From the NCBI GenBank assembly GCA_018376905.1, contig JAHAAK010000008.1:1-64000 (forward strand): a DNA stretch of 64,000 nt, written 5' to 3'. This document shows positions 1-16,309 of the stretch, in pieces (position 1 is the first letter of the stretch; each line of letters opens with the position of its first letter). The translations under genes and the position numbers were made by a program. Under the pieces are notes generated by a model. It did not search any database and was not told the origin of the DNA. It worked only from the letters and a program-made list of their open reading frames with translations. The stretch comes from Collinsella sp. (lineage in GTDB: Bacteria > Actinomycetota > Coriobacteriia > Coriobacteriales > Coriobacteriaceae).

Positions 1-1498
1 CCTTCTCGACGTCGTGACCAGCGGTCTCGCGGTAGGCAACCTGGGGCTTACCAACGTTAGCGTCAACCTTGAACTCGCGGAGCAGACGGTCGACGATGAT
101 CTCGAGGTGCAGCTCGCCCATGCCGGCGATGATGGTCTGGCCGGTCTCGTGGTTGGTGGACACCTGGAAGGTCGGGTCCTCCTCGGCGAGCTTGGTCAGA
201 GCAAGGGACATCTTGTCCTGCTCGGCCTTGGTCTTGGGCTCGATGGCAACGTCGATAACGGGCTTAGCGAACTCGATCTTCTCGAGGACGATCTCCTTGC
301 CCTCAGCGCACAGGGTGTCGCCGGTGGTGGAGTTCTTGAAGCCGACGCAAGCGACGATGTCGCCGGCGGCAGCGTCGTCACGGTCGATACGCTCGGCGGC
401 GTTCATCTCGAGGATGCGGCCGAGGCGCTCGCGCTGACCGTTGGAAGCGTTGACCACGTAGGAGCCGGACTCGGCACGGCCGGAGTAAACGCGGACATAG
501 GTGAGCTTACCGACGAACGGGTCGGTCATGATCTTGAAGACCAGGCCGGAGAAGGGCTCGTCGAAGGAAGGATGACGCTGAATCTCCTCGCCGGTGTCCG
601 GATCGGTACCGGTGACGGCCTCGACGTCGAGCGGGCTGGGCAGGTAGTCGACGACAGCGTCGAGCAGCTCCTGAACGCCCTTGTTCTTGTAGGCGGAGCC
701 CACGAAGACGAGGTTGAGCTCGTTGGCCAGAACGCCCTTGCGCAGAGCAGCCTTGAGCTCCTCGACGGTGAAGTCCTCCTCCATGAGGATCTTCTCCATG
801 AGCTCGTCGTCAAAGCTGGCAGCAGCGTCAAGGAGCTCCTCGCGCTTGGTGGCAGCGATGTCGGCAAACTCAGCCGGGATCTCGTCCATCGGCTCGGGGT
901 AGGTCATACCCTTCTCGTCGGCCTTGAAGTCCCATGCAGTCATGGTAACCAGGTCGATGACGCCCCAGAAGTTGTCCTCGGCGCCCATCGGGACCTGAGC
1001 GGCCACGGCGTTGGCGTCGAGACGATCCTTCATGGTCTCGATAGCGTTGAAGAAGTCGGCGCCCACGCGGTCATACTTGTTGATGAAGGCGATGCGGGGG
1101 ACGTTGAAGGTAGAAGCCTGACGCCAAACGGTCTCAGACTGGGGCTGAACGCCGGCAACGGCGTCGAAGACGGCGACAGCGCCATCGAGGACGCGCAGGC
1201 AGCGCTCGACCTCAGCGGTGAAGTCAACGTGGCCCGGGGTGTCGATGATCTGGATGCGGTAGTCCTTACCGTCCTTGTTCCAGAAGCACGTGGTAGCAGC
1301 GGAGGTAATGGTTACGCCGCGCTCCTGCTCCTGAACCATCCAGTCCATGGTGGCAGCGCCCTCATGGACCTCACCGATCTTGTGGGTCTTACCGGTGTAG
1401 TAAAGAATACGCTCGGTCGTGGTGGTCTTACCGGCATCGATGTGGGCCATGATGCCGATGTTACGGGTATCGGAAAGCTTGTACTTAGGCTTAGCCAT
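1..1498 (-). CDS. fusA: Elongation factor G, 3' end outside window
   Basis: Translocation GTPase that moves tRNA and mRNA through the ribosome in the cytoplasm. About 499 codons are visible, from ATG at 1498 to the left edge, so the C-terminal third (of roughly 700 residues) is cut off. The protein begins [20 protein letters not shown] and continues into the G1 motif AHIDAGKTT. The switch II motif DTPGHVDF and the NKYD motif, where EF-G usually has NKMD, are also readable. It is the last gene seen of an rpsL-rpsG-fusA operon, starting 19 bases after rpsG. Family assignment is certain; only the stop is unseen. Confidence 0.97.
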   Translation of the reverse strand, partial: MAKPKYKLSDTRNIGIMAHIDAGKTTTTERILYYTGKTHKIGEVHEGAATMDWMVQEQERGVTITSAATTCFWNKDGKDYRIQIIDTPGHVDFTAEVERCLRVLDGAVAVFDAVAGVQPQSETVWRQASTFNVPRIAFINKYDRVGADFFNAIETMKDRLDANAVAAQVPMGAEDNFWGVIDLVTMTAWDFKADEKGMTYPEPMDEIPAEFADIAATKREELLDAAASFDDELMEKILMEEDFTVEELKAALRKGVLANELNLVFVGSAYKNKGVQELLDAVVDYLPSPLDVEAVTGTDPDTGEEIQRHPSFDEPFSGLVFKIMTDPFVGKLTYVRVYSGRAESGSYVVNASNGQRERLGRILEMNAAERIDRDDAAAGDIVACVGFKNSTTGDTLCAEGKEIVLEKIEFAKPVIDVAIEPKTKAEQDKMSLALTKLAEEDPTFQVSTNHETGQTIIAGMGELHLEIIVDRLLREFKVDANVGKPQVAYRETAGHDVEK

Positions 1499-1517
1499 GT
1501 TAGTTCCTTACCTTAAC

Positions 1518-1991
1518 TTACCAACGATAGTGAGAGAACGCGCGGTTGGCCTCGGCCATCTTGAAGACGTCCTCACGCTTCTTGACGGAAGCGCCCAGGC
1601 CGTTGGAAGCGTCGAGGATCTCGTTGGCGAGACGCTCGGCCATGGTCTTCTCCTTGCGAGCGCGGGAGAAGTTGACGATCCAGCGGATGCCCAGAGCGGT
1701 GGAACGACGGGAGTTGACCTCCATCGGGACCTGATAGGTAGCGCCACCGACACGCTTGGGCTTAACCTCGAGCGTGGGCTTGACGTTGTCCATAGCCTTC
1801 TTGAAGGTAGCGAGAGCGTCGCCACCCTCGGACTTCTCGGCAACGATCTCGAAAGCGGTGTAAACGATGCGCTCAGCGGTGGCCTTCTTGCCGTCAAGAA
1901 GGACCTTGTTGATGAGCTGAGTCACCAGGCGGTTGTTGTAAACGGCGTCAGGCTGAACCTCACGACGATTAGCTGCTGCACGACGCGGCAT
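1518..1991 (-). CDS. rpsG: 30S ribosomal protein S7
   Basis: Primary 16S rRNA-binding protein that nucleates assembly of the 30S head and lines the E site. At 157 residues it has the normal bacterial length. It begins [15 protein letters not shown] and carries the typical S7 segments [17 protein letters not shown] and [20 protein letters not shown] ribosome-binding site AAGGAGAT precedes the ATG. It lies between rpsL (73-base gap) and fusA, the conserved str operon order. In other bacteria S7 represses this operon; no S7-binding leader was identified here. Confidence 0.98.
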   Translation of the reverse strand: MPRRAAANRREVQPDAVYNNRLVTQLINKVLLDGKKATAERIVYTAFEIVAEKSEGGDALATFKKAMDNVKPTLEVKPKRVGGATYQVPMEVNSRRSTALGIRWIVNFSRARKEKTMAERLANEILDASNGLGASVKKREDVFKMAEANRAFSHYRW

Positions 1992-2064
1992 GTGAAATCT
2001 CCTTAAGTGTCTACCGTGCGGCGCTTAGGCGGCACACGGCGAAAGTATCAAAACGTTATCTGGC

Positions 2065-2442
2065 TTATTTGGCCTTGGGGCGCTTAGCACCGTACTTGGA
2101 ACGGGCCTGCATACGGTTCTGGACCGGAGCAGCGTCGTAGGCGCCACGGATGACGTGATAACGGACACCAGGGAGGTCACGGACACGACCGCCGCGGACG
2201 AGCACGATGGAGTGCTCCTGCAGGTTGTGGCCCTCACCCGGGATGTAAGCAGTAACTTCGATGCCGTTGACAAGGCGAACACGGGCAACCTTACGAAGAG
2301 CCGAGTTCGGCTTCTTGGGGCTCGTGGTGAAGACGCGGGTGCACACGCCGCGCTTCTGGGAGTTGTGCTGCAGAGCAGCGTTCTTGGACTTCTTGGGCAC
2401 GGAACGACGGCCCTGGCGAACCAGCTGGTTAATAGTAGGCAA
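2065..2442 (-). CDS. rpsL: 30S ribosomal protein S12
   Basis: Decoding-centre protein that contacts helices 18, 27 and 44 of 16S rRNA. It has 125 residues with the conserved segments [19 protein letters not shown] and [12 protein letters not shown]. Lysine 43 is present, but position 88 (GGRVRDLPG) is Arg where most bacteria have Lys; substitutions at this residue are known streptomycin-resistance changes (see findings). The start is preceded by GAGAAGGAGTACGCTTTG, so either the listed start or a nearby codon is plausible. First gene of the str operon, with a strong promoter at 2536-2564. Confidence 0.98.
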   Translation of the reverse strand: MPTINQLVRQGRRSVPKKSKNAALQHNSQKRGVCTRVFTTSPKKPNSALRKVARVRLVNGIEVTAYIPGEGHNLQEHSIVLVRGGRVRDLPGVRYHVIRGAYDAAPVQNRMQARSKYGAKRPKAK

Positions 2443-2535
2443 AGCGTACTCCTTCTCGAATGATTCCAGCTTTCTGTAAAGTGCAACGGCTTGAATCGAG
2501 GGGTCAGCATCCCCCTACGAAACACGCAGTTCGAT

Positions 2536-2564
2536 AGGATACGTGGCGTTAGCTGTGCCGTCAA
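2536..2564 (-). promoter_or_regulatory. Promoter of rpsL-rpsG-fusA
   Basis: On the minus strand a -35 box TTGACG (2559-2564) and a -10 box TATCCT (2536-2541) are separated by 17 bases, about 95 bases upstream of rpsL. This matches the housekeeping sigma-70 consensus well. Confidence 0.75.
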
Positions 2565-2648
2565 CAGACCACGCCGCCGGGCGTATCCCAAAATTGGCAC
2601 ATTTTCGCAAACCCTACACAAAAGGGATCCCCTCCTGTGCGCATGGGC

Positions 2649-2787
2649 GGATTCCCGGACCGGGCGGCCTGCGGTTTAAGTTTGCTGCTCTACAGTCCTG
2701 GCTCGCACGGAGGCCACATTAAGTGGCCTCCGGCTCGTGCGGAACTCGCGACAAACTTAAACCGCAGGCCGCCCGGTCCGGGAATCC
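2649..2787. repeat. Composite palindrome A (shared hairpin core)
   Basis: A 139-bp element with perfect 35-bp inverted outer arms (2649-2683 and 2753-2787) enclosing a hairpin core at 2694-2744. The core runs AGTCCTGGCTCGCACG, five variable bases, CACATTAAGTG, five complementary bases, CGGCTCGTGCGGAA. The same core with different but still complementary variable bases occurs in element B at 17634-17684. Element A lies just upstream of the rpsL promoter. No open frame or transposase is associated with it. Function unknown. Confidence 0.85.
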
Positions 2788-2814
2788 GACATGCTCGTCG
2801 AGGCAACGCTACCT

Positions 2815-2848
2815 GCCAAAAAGGGACAGGTTTATTTTGGTCGGTTTT
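2815..2848 (+). repeat. 34-bp GGGACAGG repeat, copy 1
   Basis: The run reads GCCAAAAAGGGACAGG followed by TTTATTTTGGTCGGTTTT. An inverted copy at 4602-4636 matches at about 33 of 35 positions, and a third, direct copy lies at 33368-33402. Copies 1 and 2 bracket the ECF sigma/anti-sigma pair. Such short GGGACAG repeats resemble REP-type intergenic repeats; no REP transposase gene is in the window. Confidence 0.8.
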
Positions 2849-2926
2849 ATCTGGGGAAACGTCGCGCTCCAGCGGTAATCTGCTCTCATCTGTCGCATGG
2901 ATATCGGCGGCGTTTCCATTTAACGC

Positions 2927-2959
2927 AAAAGAGGCCGCTTCCCCTAGTAAGAAGCGGCC
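2927..2959 (-). terminator. Terminator after anti-sigma gene
   Basis: Minus-strand stem GGCCGCTT / AAGCGGCC (2952-2959 and 2933-2940) followed by TCTTTTG, directly after the anti-sigma gene. Confidence 0.7.
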
Positions 2960-2966
2960 CCAAATC

Positions 2967-4043
2967 TTACGAATAGACGATGGTAAAGGGCTCTTTCGTT
3001 TCGGTCTCCCCTGTTGATGTATACCTCACAATTTCAAGGGTTACCGAGACAACTTGATCGACATCAATCAACTTCGTTGGCACCCAGATGTTCTCTCCGC
3101 TATTGCGCCCATAAGAAAAATATAAGTTGAACACCCCTGCGTCGTCATCTTCGATAATCTGCTCCGATCCATCCTTGTAGCTGACGGTCAGCTTATTATC
3201 AACTGCTTCATAGCCCAAATCATCGATGTGCGTCTGGATGGAAAACGGGCTAATCTCAAGAGGCGAGTCACCGGAGCGGAGTTCCTTTGTATCGACGTAC
3301 GCTCCAATATTGAACTCGGGTGTCGACGCCTCAAACCGCCTCGCACTCTCACCTTCACCCTCGGTCCAGTGGATATTCCAAGTGACAGCATGTTGCAAAT
3401 CTCGCTCGCGATCCATAGCGGCAAAGTACATCGTGCCATTAATGACAGTATCGCTTGATGTGTCCTTATCAATTGTGCTGCGTGTGTCAGGCCATTCCTC
3501 GCCGAACTTCATATCGGGCGTGCCGATGCCCTGCTCTTCTTCACCATAGAGAACAAGTTCGCCAATCTCTGCTGCTGGCTTGTAGTAGTTAACTCCATTT
3601 GGATTGGACAACGTAAACGTCACGGCTCCGCAGCCGTTTTGGTCGATTGCCATCTCATGGATATCAAGCGTATAGCCGTTGCCCTCGACGGACAGATTAA
3701 CCTCCTGGACTGCGCCTTCCAGGCTTTGGGGCGCGATGCCATCGCCAAACTCTCTGGTGTAGGTATATTTAGTTCCCGATGAGCCGCCGTTGGTCCAGGT
3801 AATGGAATCCCCGTTGCCGTGGTTTCCCCAGGCAGAGGCAAAATAGCTGGAATTGACGACGGCGTAGGCGACCCCTCCGGTCGCCAGCACTCCGGCAAGG
3901 CATCCGATCACGGCAACATACAGAGGCTTCGCGTGACCCTTTCGGCGAAGCGGCTCACCAGCAGCGGCATAAAGAACACGGTCAGCAAGATCGCTATCGG
4001 CTTGGACGGACTCGAAGGCCTGCTTGATTTGATTGGATTTCAC
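2967..4043 (-). CDS. Membrane anti-sigma factor-like protein (DUF4179 type)
   Basis: Probable membrane-bound anti-sigma partner of the ECF sigma factor whose gene it overlaps by 50 bases. 358 residues: a short cytoplasmic N-terminal part (1-40), one membrane segment (about 41-63, LYVAVIGCLAGVLATGGVAY), then a large extracytoplasmic region rich in beta-strand-like sequence and acidic residues. The architecture matches DUF4179-type proteins encoded next to ECF sigma genes in Gram-positive bacteria. It starts with GTG at 4043 behind GAGGAGGGCGACC. No canonical zinc-binding anti-sigma HxxxCxxC motif is visible, so the anti-sigma role is inferred from context and topology. Confidence 0.75.
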   Translation of the reverse strand: MKSNQIKQAFESVQADSDLADRVLYAAAGEPLRRKGHAKPLYVAVIGCLAGVLATGGVAYAVVNSSYFASAWGNHGNGDSITWTNGGSSGTKYTYTREFGDGIAPQSLEGAVQEVNLSVEGNGYTLDIHEMAIDQNGCGAVTFTLSNPNGVNYYKPAAEIGELVLYGEEEQGIGTPDMKFGEEWPDTRSTIDKDTSSDTVINGTMYFAAMDRERDLQHAVTWNIHWTEGEGESARRFEASTPEFNIGAYVDTKELRSGDSPLEISPFSIQTHIDDLGYEAVDNKLTVSYKDGSEQIIEDDDAGVFNLYFSYGRNSGENIWVPTKLIDVDQVVSVTLEIVRYTSTGETETKEPFTIVYS

Positions 4044-4512
4044 GGTCGCCCTCCTCTAGGATGAACTTGAGCTTCGATCTGCCGCGAGCCAAACGCGTTC
4101 GAACAGTCGCGGCTGGCACATGCAATAACTCGGCAATCTCTGAGGTCGAAAAGCCCAGATAGTAATAGAGCATGATGGGAACACGGAATCGTTCCGGAAG
4201 TCGCATAACGTCTGACAGGACCGCCTTGGTCTCCTCCTGCGCCGTCGAAAGCGAATCGGCCAGGTTCTCAATATCCTCCACACGCCTCCATGGCTTTCGA
4301 AAGAGAGATTTGCATTCATTGATCGTGACCCGGATAAGCCATCGACGAAGATGTTCCCAGCTTTCAAATTGCGCATCGCTTTTGAGTAACTTCAGAAAGA
4401 CGTCTTGAGCGACATCGTCGGCATCGGCACGATCGCGCAGATACGTCAATGCGATTCGAAACACGACATCTCTGTGATCTTCAACCGCCTGTCTAAATGC
4501 TTGTTCTTCCAT
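3994..4512 (-). CDS. ECF-type RNA polymerase sigma factor
   Basis: Alternative sigma-70 family factor with only regions 2 and 4. The region 2 motif reads YLRDRADADDVAQDVFLKLL and the region 4 helix-turn-helix reads LLHVPAATVRTRLARGRSKL. About 172 residues, the usual ECF length. The ATG at 4512 is preferred because GGAGGTGATT sits immediately upstream; a GTG at 4518 is the alternative. It is cotranscribed with the downstream anti-sigma gene. The pair is inserted between rpoC and rpsL and is bounded by inverted 34-bp repeats. Promoter targets and inducing signal cannot be read from the sequence. Confidence 0.92.
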   Translation of the reverse strand: MEEQAFRQAVEDHRDVVFRIALTYLRDRADADDVAQDVFLKLLKSDAQFESWEHLRRWLIRVTINECKSLFRKPWRRVEDIENLADSLSTAQEETKAVLSDVMRLPERFRVPIMLYYYLGFSTSEIAELLHVPAATVRTRLARGRSKLKFILEEGDREIQSNQAGLRVRPSR

Positions 4513-4601
4513 AATCACCTCCCGGTGACGTTAATAATTCTTGGTGAGGCCCTCACCTTAGATACGCTCTTGTCGGGCGAAATGTTTCAAATTCAAGCAT
4601 G

Positions 4602-4636
4602 AAAAACCGAACAAAATAAACCTGTCCCTTTTTGGC
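4602..4636 (-). repeat. 34-bp GGGACAGG repeat, copy 2 (inverted)
   Basis: Reverse complement reads GCCAAAAAGGGACAGG followed by TTTATTTTGTTCGGTTTTT, nearly identical to copy 1 at 2815 but in the opposite orientation. With copy 1 it brackets the sigma/anti-sigma pair. Confidence 0.8.
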
Positions 4637-4637
4637 A

Positions 4638-4693
4638 TAAAGGAATCCCCTCCCGTCCCGGGAATCCGACGTACTCGTCGGGGCAACGTTCCT
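4638..4693 (+). repeat. Uninterrupted copy of element A flanks
   Basis: This segment (AAAGGAATCCCCTCCCGT followed at once by CCCGGGAATCCGACGT and CTCGTCGGGGCAACG) matches sequence on both sides of element A: 2620-2640 on its left and 2776-2813 on its right. At element A the two parts are separated by the palindrome. It therefore looks like an empty-site relative of element A. Similarity was judged by eye. Confidence 0.6.
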
Positions 4694-4700
4694 CATCAAA

Positions 4701-4734
4701 AAAGGCCCGCCCCCCTGTTGGGAAGCGAGCCTTT
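4701..4734 (-). terminator. Terminator after rpoC
   Basis: Minus-strand stem AAAGGCTCGC / GCGGGCCTTT followed by a T run (complement of AAAAAA at 4698-4703), 27 bases downstream of the rpoC stop. Confidence 0.75.
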
Positions 4735-4760
4735 ATAAGGGCGGTTAACGTACTAGGAAA

Positions 4761-9239
<4,479 letters not shown>

Positions 9240-9245
9240 AGTCAA

Positions 9246-12737
<3,492 letters not shown>

Positions 12738-12810
12738 CAGGTTTTTCCTCCTTCACGGAAATGCTCGGTGGGTTGGCGAGGCATAGCTTCGCCAGTTATC
12801 GCAACCTAAT

Positions 12811-12838
12811 AGTTTATCAGGTACCGACCGTTGGGCAA
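12811..12838 (-). promoter_or_regulatory. Promoter of rpoBC
   Basis: On the minus strand TTGCCC (12833-12838), 16 bases, then TAAACT (12811-12816), about 75 bases upstream of rpoB. Its presence fits rpoBC being separated here from rplJL. Confidence 0.6.
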
Positions 12839-13000
12839 GAAAAGCCTTGACGCGATTGAGTTTTTGGAGTAGCAAAGTTTTTCGACAGAAAACACGCAGG
12901 TAGATAGGTATGTATCGAACACCTGTTCATATATTTTCTGTGAACAGCGCTACTGATGCGCGCCGCTGAATGGCGGAATGGCTTTGAGGGTTAATCGGGC

Positions 13001-13171
13001 GGAAACTGCGTCCCGTTTTGAGGCCTCAAACTGGGCCGCAGTTTCCGGTTGAGCCCTGTTTGGGAAAGCATATCCCGTTCTGAGCCGATATTCCGGGTCG
13101 CAGTTTCCGCTAGGGGCCCAACCGGAAAGCGCGTCCCAGAATTCGACCAAATTGTGGGTCGCACTTTCCGG
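13001..13171. repeat. Array of three related hairpins, 61-bp period
   Basis: Three interrupted palindromes at 13001-13047, 13062-13109 and 13123-13171. Each starts GGAAA-(C/G)-(T/C)GC-NTCCC and ends GGG-(C/T)CGCA-(G/C)TTTCC, with about 20 variable bases between. Units repeat about every 61 bases. They lie in the 550-base gene-free stretch between the rpoB promoter and the surface-protein gene. There are no CRISPR-like identical repeats and no cas genes. Function unknown. Confidence 0.8.
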
Positions 13172-13290
13172 CAGGACGTGACAAGGGGACCGCCGCTCTA
13201 TCGCATCCGTTTGGCAATGTTGCGCAACAGATTCTTCGAATCCGGCATGAAGATACTAGATAGTTATGTATAACCCGACGAAAGGATCAC

Positions 13291-14909
13291 CATGTTCAAG
13301 AGCATCCGAAAAGGCGGGAGGATCATCGCAGCCACAATCGGCATCGTAGCGGCGCTGACCCCGCTGGCTGCCCCCCGCGGCATTAGCTGACGGCCTACCG
13401 ACACCGGAGCTGGAGAAGTCGTACACCTTTAAGAACACGACCATCGAGGCTCTCACGGACGACGAGGACCATGCAATCTTGAGGACCTATCAGCGCACCG
13501 ACGATGAGGATGAAGACTATTCCACCGTCGGCTATTCCGTTCTCGATCTCTCGAATGGATCGACCAAGGACATCAAGATACCGAAAGCCAGTCTTGAATC
13601 CGTACAGACGCAAGCGGGATGTGTCACTTGGCTTGACGGCAACAACCTCGCCATCTATTCGGTTGATGACCAGAAGACAAGCACCCACCCCATCGAACTT
13701 AAAAAATATGCAGAAACATATGTTGAGCTTTCAACGAACGGCAAAGTTGCCGCCATTGCATACAAAAATGGGCATTTTGATTTAAAGCGGATTGACGTTT
13801 ACGATCTTGAAGCCAATAAGATGATCGAATCATATAAATGCGGCAAAAACGACGAGCGTTACCTGTTGTCGAACGACGGGAAGCGGCTTTATGTAACCTC
13901 TTTAGGCGATAACGGATCGTCCAAGCTGACGACTATAGATACGTCGAGTGGCACGAGGAAGACTCAAACAATTCCCTTTACGGGCAGCAAATTCATGGTA
14001 AGAAAAGCAGGGTCAGACACTGTATATGTTGGCGGTAACACTTGCGATACTCTGGCGAAATTCGACTACGATGGAAATGTTGAATTCCTCGCTGATGGCC
14101 AGTTGTTTAACTTCGTGATCCCTAATGACAACTTCCTGTTTGCCGCCAAGATTAGCCGGAAAAATAATGAGGCAGATTGGGATTCCATTCAATACGTAAT
14201 GTTGAATGACCGTGGCGAGGAAACCGGAACGGTCAGTCCCGCATTTAAGGATACAGACGACTCTCATTACGGTTTCTGGGACTTTTCCGAGCATGGTAAC
14301 ATGACGCTTGTCAGCCTCTCAAAAAGAGTCGCCTCAAATTCTGAATCCAATTCGGACTCAGAAGCAGATGCCGAGGATAGCAAAACGTCTGTTTCTGTAT
14401 ACCTCGCAGAGACAAGCACCGGGCAGAAAACTAAGCTGCCAATTAAAACCGAAAATGTAAGAGAACTTCAGTTCATAGATGGAGACCAAAAGATATTCGC
14501 TGCTTACGAGGACAAAAATGATTCCGACAAACTACATATCGATATTTACAAGTCGAATATCCCGCATAGCGTAATCGACGATGTACTGTTCTTTGCCAAG
14601 AACAACCTGCCGGTTGTGATTGGTGGTGGCATTGTTCTTGTACTGGTTATCGGCGGCACACTAATCGTTTGCGTGCGCCGTCGCAAGAAGCGTTCCGGCG
14701 TCAAGGGTGACGCTTCCAACTCGACGACCGAGACAAAGAAGCAAAAGCATGGCCGACGCGGGAAAAAGGCCCAACAGGCGACCCCATCCACCAGCGCCAC
14801 TTCCCAACCAGAAATTTCTTCTTTCGCGCCACGATTCTGCAATCATTGCGGCAACCCGCTCGTTCCGGGGTCCAAGTTCTGCCCCAAGTGCGGCCATCCG
14901 GTCGAATAG
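13291..14909 (+). pseudogene. Frameshifted surface-anchored protein with C-terminal zinc ribbon
   Basis: ATG at 13291 behind GAAAGGATCACC opens a signal peptide (MFKSIRKGGRIIAATIGIVA, then ALTPLAAP) that hits TGA at 13387-13389. Deleting one C from the run of six at 13371-13376 would restore a canonical signal-peptidase site (AALA-D) joined to the long frame that ends at 14909. That frame has about 440 residues of beta-propeller-like repeats, one membrane segment (VVIGGGIVLVLVIGGTLIVC), a basic cytoplasmic stretch, and a C-terminal zinc ribbon (FCNHCGNP...FCPKCGHP). It may be a true one-base frameshift, a phase-variable tract or a sequence error. The protein family was not recognised. Confidence 0.75.
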
Positions 14910-14938
14910 CATCTGACAAGCGAACCCACAGCCAAATC

Positions 14939-14966
14939 GGGCCGCCCCTCACGGGGCGGCCCTTTT
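14939..14966 (+). terminator. Terminator after surface-protein gene
   Basis: Stem GGGCCGCCCC / GGGGCGGCCC with loop TCAC followed by TTTT, 30 bases after the stop at 14909. Confidence 0.85.
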
Positions 14967-14998
14967 GCTTGGAAGGAAATCAGGTGAAGCGGCAGGAT

Positions 14999-15025
14999 GT
15001 GACAAAGGAACTGTCCCTTTGCCAC
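14999..15025. repeat. GGGACAG-family hairpin
   Basis: GTGACAAAGG ... CCTTTGCCAC hairpin whose middle is AACTGTCC, the complement of a GGACAG core. It belongs to the hairpin family seen at 33418, 36445 and 39161. Confidence 0.55.
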
Positions 15026-15033
15026 ATTGGCTG

Positions 15034-15067
15034 AAAAAAACGGGTGCAGACCGAAGTCCGCGCCCGT
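15034..15067 (-). terminator. Terminator after galU
   Basis: Minus-strand stem ACGGGCGCGGAC / GTCTGCACCCGT (a few mismatches) followed by seven Ts, 21 bases after the galU stop. Confidence 0.75.
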
Positions 15068-15087
15068 AAATGTCGGTGCCCGAAGGC

Positions 15088-15996
15088 TTATTTGCGCATC
15101 AAGCCGCCGCGCTCGTCGATGGCGTCCCAGAAGGCGCTGGCAAAGCGAGGATCGCTTGCAGCCATGAGGGCGTTGGTGGCCATCCAGCCAGACGGGGTGC
15201 CGGTATCGTAGCCCGAGAGCGGGTCGATGACGACAGCGTACATGGCCTCGCGGTCGAGCGAGCGGGCCATGGCGTCGGTAAGCTGAATCTCGCCGCCCTT
15301 GCCGGCCTGCTGATCGGCGAGCAGGTCCATGACCAGCGGGCTCAGCAGGTAACGACCGACGATGTACAGGTTGGACGGAGCCGCCTCGGGAGCAGGCTTC
15401 TCGACCAGACCGCCGATGCGCCAAACGGCACCGGGCTCGTCGTCGGCAGCTTTCTCGAAGCCCTCGAGCGAGCCAACGCGATCGCCGGCGATGACGCCAT
15501 AGCGGCTGACTTCCTCGGGAGCACACGCGGCAACGGCGATAACCGAAGCGCCACCGTGCTCCTTGGAGACAGCAAGCATCTTGTCGCAGATGTCACGGTT
15601 GGGCACAACGTAGTCGCCCAGAAGAACCAGGAAGTTCTCCCCTGCCACGGCGTCGGCAGCAGAGCGAATGGCATGACCGAGGCCCTTGGGCTCGTACTGA
15701 TAACGGAAGTCGACCGGCATGCCGCCCGCGTGGGCAACTGCATCGGCGTAAGCATCCTTACCGCGCTCGCGCAGCAGGTTCTCGAGCGAGCGATCGGGCT
15801 GGAAGTAGCTCAGCAGCTCGGGCTTACCGGGAGAGGTAACGATGATGGCGTCGTCGACCTCCTCGGGGTCGAGCGCCTCCTCGACGACATACTGAATGAC
15901 CGGCTTGTCGAGCACCGGCAGCATCTCTTTGGGCGTGCACTTAGTGCCAGGCAGAAAACGCGTGCCAAGACCGGCGGCGGGGATGATTGCCTTCAT
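15088..15996 (-). CDS. galU: UTP-glucose-1-phosphate uridylyltransferase
   Basis: Makes UDP-glucose from UTP and glucose-1-phosphate for envelope glycans and galactose metabolism. About 302 residues with the nucleotidyltransferase signature AIIPAAGLGTRFLPGTK and the GalU segment KEMLPVLDKPVIQYVVEEA. The start at ATG 15996 is chosen from the usual MKAIIPAAG N-terminus; an in-frame TTG at 16005 lies closer to the AAAGGAT site and is possible. It is a monocistronic insertion between rplL and rpoB, which are normally adjacent. Confidence 0.95.
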   Translation of the reverse strand: MKAIIPAAGLGTRFLPGTKCTPKEMLPVLDKPVIQYVVEEALDPEEVDDAIIVTSPGKPELLSYFQPDRSLENLLRERGKDAYADAVAHAGGMPVDFRYQYEPKGLGHAIRSAADAVAGENFLVLLGDYVVPNRDICDKMLAVSKEHGGASVIAVAACAPEEVSRYGVIAGDRVGSLEGFEKAADDEPGAVWRIGGLVEKPAPEAAPSNLYIVGRYLLSPLVMDLLADQQAGKGGEIQLTDAMARSLDREAMYAVVIDPLSGYDTGTPSGWMATNALMAASDPRFASAFWDAIDERGGLMRK

Positions 15997-16248
15997 ATTA
16001 TTCAAGGATCCTTTCGCAGGCGCAGAATGCGCCCTGTGCGTGCGGCACGGCGGCCGCAGACCAAATTGCGATACCGAAGTATCTTACCGCCGGAGACATA
16101 CGTCGCCGTAAGGCAAACGCAATTCTTCAGCAGGTCAACGCAAATTATTGCTCGAATGGTGCAATTTTACGCCCCAGCGGTAACGAGATTGGCACGGCGA
16201 AGACAACGGTGTTCTGCGCGCCGAGCAATGGGAATGAAGGGCCAATAC

Positions 16249-16281
16249 AAAAAAGACGGGGCTCGCAATGCGAACCCCGTC
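16249..16281 (-). terminator. Terminator after rplL
   Basis: Minus-strand stem GACGGGGTTCGC / GCGAGCCCCGTC followed by TTTTTT, 28 bases after the rplL stop. Confidence 0.9.
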
Positions 16282-16309
16282 TGCAAAGAAATCTGGCGAG
16301 AAAGCCTGA

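Noticed and set aside
14..1516. 500-codon plus-strand open frame opposite fusA
   Set aside because: Shadow of EF-G codon usage; no ribosome site or family match.
3226..3549. Small open frames inside the anti-sigma gene on both strands
   Set aside because: Out-of-frame shadows of the 358-residue protein.
12916..12929. CGAACACCTGTTCA, resembling a Gram-positive LexA box
   Set aside because: It lies about 180 bases upstream of rpoB and over 350 bases before the next gene; no SOS-type gene is near. Probably chance.
13001..13171. Short CRISPR array
   Set aside because: Repeats are not identical, spacers are symmetrical hairpin loops, and no cas genes are present.
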